This document shows, one piece after another, positions 62,259-64,000 of a stretch of 64,000 nt of DNA. The position numbers and the translations under genes were made by a program. The notes under the pieces are model-generated. The model worked only from the letters and a program-made list of their open reading frames with translations. It did no database searches and had not been told where the DNA came from. The DNA lies in NCBI RefSeq assembly GCF_014837155.1, contig NZ_JACYHA010000016.1:24444-88443 (forward strand), in the 5' to 3' direction. How positions within the stretch are numbered: position 1 is the stretch's first letter; each line of letters begins with the position of its first letter. This stretch comes from Litchfieldia stipae. GTDB taxonomy: Bacteria; Bacillota; Bacilli; Bacillales; Bacillaceae_L.

Positions 62259-62299
62259 GGGTTCATAGCTACAAACCTTGTGAAAACAGCCAAGATAAA

Positions 62300-62334
62300 A
62301 GGGATGGAAAGTGCCCATTAAGAGCACTCTCCAT
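62300..62334 (-). terminator. Hairpin after the binding-protein gene (attenuator or weak terminator)
   Basis: ATGGAAAGTGC and GCACTCTCCAT pair (one mismatch) across a 9-nt loop. The following T run on the minus strand is poor, so it more likely lowers than stops read-through to the permeases. Confidence 0.5.
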
Positions 62335-62340
62335 TCATGA

Positions 62341-63660
62341 TTAATTCCCTAAAATTTGTTCAGCTTCTTGTCTGAATTGCTTTGCCCCTTCTTCAGGTGA
62401 AAGCTGGCCATAAATAACTTGCTCATCAAATGTTGCTAATCGGTCTAATACCTCAGAAGCAGAAGCCGGGAAGTTTGAATCAATTGGTGAACTCTTTTCA
62501 GTTACCTTAGAAATATAATCGAACACCTTCTTATCCGTTTCACTTAAATTCGCAGCTAACTCGTCACGAATTTCTTGTTTCAACGGTACACCACGGTCAG
62601 ATCCTGAAATGTTATAAACCTCAATATTATTGATAAAGAAGTCGATAAATTTAGCTGCTTCTTCTTTATGCTTTGAACTCTTAGGAATCGACCAAAGCAT
62701 CGCTGGCTTTAAGTACATCCCTTGATCATTACCAGGTCCAGGTAGCACCTGCATTTGAATATTCGCATCAGGAATTGTTGCAGTAACTGCTGTTGCTTGG
62801 TTTGACCATCTGAAGTCAATCGCAGCATCTCCACGAGCAATTAATTCATCCTCTACCCCTTTAATCTGTTGAATCACATCATAAGCAGGAAGCGCTTTCT
62901 TTTCTACTAATTCTTTATTCATATTAAAATAGTTAACTAATAATTGATCATCGTCATACCCAAGACCAGTTCCATCCTCATTAAACATTTTGTACCCTTG
63001 AGTTCTTAAGTAATATTCGAATAAGTTCTTAGGTTCCATTAAGCGTGCACCGTATTTACCAGTAGCTGCGGCAATGTCTTCAGAAATCTTAGCGAAATCA
63101 TCCCAAGTCCAGTCATCTGCTGGAGCACTTACACCCGCTTCGTCAAACATATCTTGATTGTAGAACGCAACTAAGGCATTCGTTCCAGTTGGAATACCAA
63201 GTAGTTGACCATCTTGAGTACCAGATTCTAAAACAGTCTCACTAACACCATCCATATTAATGGTTCCATTTTCCACAAATGGTGTTAAATCCTCTAGTAA
63301 TCCTTTATCTGCATATTGGTTTAAGTATTCACCAAAGTTTTGTTGCATAATATCAGGAAGGTTATTCCCTGCAGCCTCTGCTGCCATCTTGTCAAAATAA
63401 CCATCAAATCCTGTGAAAGAAGGTTCGATTTTAATATTTGGGTTTTCTTTTTCAAACAGGTCAATAATTTCCTTTGTTTGGTCATGACGACTTTGAGATC
63501 CCCACCAAGACATTCTTAACGTTACTACGCCTTCTTCACCTGAATCTTCTCCACCAGTGCTGCTAGATTCTCCTGTTGTGTCCGATGATCCTGAGCATGC
63601 TGTTAAAGCAAGCATCATCATCACCAAAAGAAATGCCAAACTCTTTTTCAAATGCTTCAT
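62341..63660 (-). CDS. Extracellular sugar-binding lipoprotein (family 1 solute-binding, YesO type)
   Basis: 439 residues: lipobox LTAC, a Ser/Gly/Glu-rich linker, then the two-lobed binding fold (LRMSWWGSQSRHDQTKEIIDLFEKENPNIKIEP, GYFDKMAAEAAGNNLPDI, DDWTWDDFAKI, SSKHKEEAAKFIDFFIN). With the two permeases it should import unsaturated pectin or rhamnogalacturonan oligosaccharides, as the GH105 enzyme implies (inference). Head of the operon; a cre site lies 30-40 bp upstream. Confidence 0.93.
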   Translation of the reverse strand: MKHLKKSLAFLLVMMMLALTACSGSSDTTGESSSTGGEDSGEEGVVTLRMSWWGSQSRHDQTKEIIDLFEKENPNIKIEPSFTGFDGYFDKMAAEAAGNNLPDIMQQNFGEYLNQYADKGLLEDLTPFVENGTINMDGVSETVLESGTQDGQLLGIPTGTNALVAFYNQDMFDEAGVSAPADDWTWDDFAKISEDIAAATGKYGARLMEPKNLFEYYLRTQGYKMFNEDGTGLGYDDDQLLVNYFNMNKELVEKKALPAYDVIQQIKGVEDELIARGDAAIDFRWSNQATAVTATIPDANIQMQVLPGPGNDQGMYLKPAMLWSIPKSSKHKEEAAKFIDFFINNIEVYNISGSDRGVPLKQEIRDELAANLSETDKKVFDYISKVTEKSSPIDSNFPASASEVLDRLATFDEQVIYGQLSPEEGAKQFRQEAEQILGN

Positions 63661-63687
63661 ACCCCTCTTCCTCCCCTTTTTTGCTTT

Positions 63688-63701
63688 TGTAAGCGTTTTC
63701 T
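63688..63701. promoter_or_regulatory. Probable cre (CcpA) site upstream of the pectin-type operon
   Basis: TGTAAGCGTTTTCT matches TGWAANCGNTNWCA at 13 of 14 positions. Confidence 0.65.
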
Positions 63702-63825
63702 ATCGCTTCTTAATATTAGAAGATTTTGTTAAATTTAAAAATAAAATCAGCAGACATCTTTATGTATAAAAAACAGTGTATTGAAAAGCTGTCTTCTCAC
63801 TGTGGTTATTTTGAATAAAATTCTA

Positions 63826-63898
63826 GCAGCATGAATACACGGAGACTCCCGTGGGATGCGTGAGCAAAGTGAGACCCCGCAGGAGCGTAAGCGACGAG
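63826..63898. repeat. REP-A dispersed palindromic repeat, truncated copy
   Basis: Identical to 62142 onward from TGAATACACGGAGACTCCC to GCGTAAGCGACGAG, then breaks off abruptly and lacks its inverted right half. Confidence 0.85.
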
Positions 63899-64000
63899 TT
63901 ATCATGAACGAAACTAGCTCCTTACTCGTAAATTCGTAGGTTAATTTGGTAAGAATGTTTAGTGATAGAAACAAACAAAACCAAATCAGAGCTACATTAC

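Larger units (their letters stand above)
63661..64000. other. Upstream region of the pectin-type operon
   Basis: No ORF of merit; it holds the cre site, the presumed promoter, and a truncated REP-A copy. Nothing recognisable after 63900. Confidence 0.4.

Noticed and set aside
63747..63974. 75-codon minus-strand ORF near the right edge
   Set aside because: Mostly the translation of a truncated REP-A repeat; no start signal.

Overview
The window reads as chromosomal DNA of a low-GC, endospore-former-like member of the Bacillaceae (Bacillus sensu lato). The signs are AGGAGG-type ribosome binding sites with frequent TTG and GTG starts, sigma-A style promoters, strong intrinsic terminators, a qoxABCD quinol oxidase, a PbpC-type lipoprotein PBP, LCP proteins, a multi-PAS kinase of the sporulation-kinase type and B. 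subtilis-like yes/yte sugar genes. I saw no tRNA, rRNA, CRISPR array, prophage or intact transposon. The unusual content is mostly non-coding: three phased tandem arrays, two dispersed palindromic repeat families, two riboswitches and several short genes.

Layout. 1-3351: a very large secreted S8 protease, cut by the window edge. 3723-13027: a cell-surface block with a GT2/CDP-glycerol glycerophosphotransferase fusion, UDP-GlcNAc 2-epimerase, a lipoprotein, an amidase, an SGNH hydrolase, PbpC and an LCP ligase. 13167-17796: c-di-GMP enzymes (sensor HD-GYP; membrane GGDEF/HD-GYP) around a DUF5317 protein coupled to a 34-residue peptide. 18019-22710: a small anchored protein, an asparaginase and a multi-PAS histidine kinase. 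22991-26826: an anaerobic/nitrate-type regulatory island with a haem-ligand-less NarI-like protein, a Crp/Fnr regulator and nreA-nreC-nreB-like genes. 26919-29988: ROK kinase, lipoprotein, second LCP, GrpB. 30130-30737: a manganese (yybP-ykoY) riboswitch with no transporter gene behind it, then a 44-residue basic protein. 31017-33776: ppc. 34785-38591: qoxABCD. 39246-41590: a 27-residue ORF, a c-di-GMP-I riboswitch in front of a 151-residue unknown protein, and two unknown proteins. 41781-50907: a monosaccharide ABC transporter (binding protein, ATPase, permease) next to a three-gene sensing cassette (membrane-anchored sugar-binding protein, YesM-type kinase, YesN-type regulator). 51100-54484: small and housekeeping genes. 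54526-63660: a pectin/rhamnogalacturonan-type cluster (binding protein, two permeases, GH105 hydrolase, oxidoreductase, DUF624 protein, glucuronate isomerase).

How it fits together. Surface-polymer synthesis and attachment genes sit together at the left. The two HD-GYP proteins and the c-di-GMP riboswitch 24 kb away suggest one c-di-GMP circuit. The right half takes up and degrades plant-wall sugars; near-perfect CcpA (cre) sites lie in front of both sugar-binding-protein genes. The most unusual structure is the pair of 52-bp-period arrays at 45.98-46.73 kb and 55.99-56.90 kb. They share a 29-nt core and keep an almost invariant period equal to five helical turns. A third array at 33.9-34.25 kb has a 21-bp period inside a 103-bp one.
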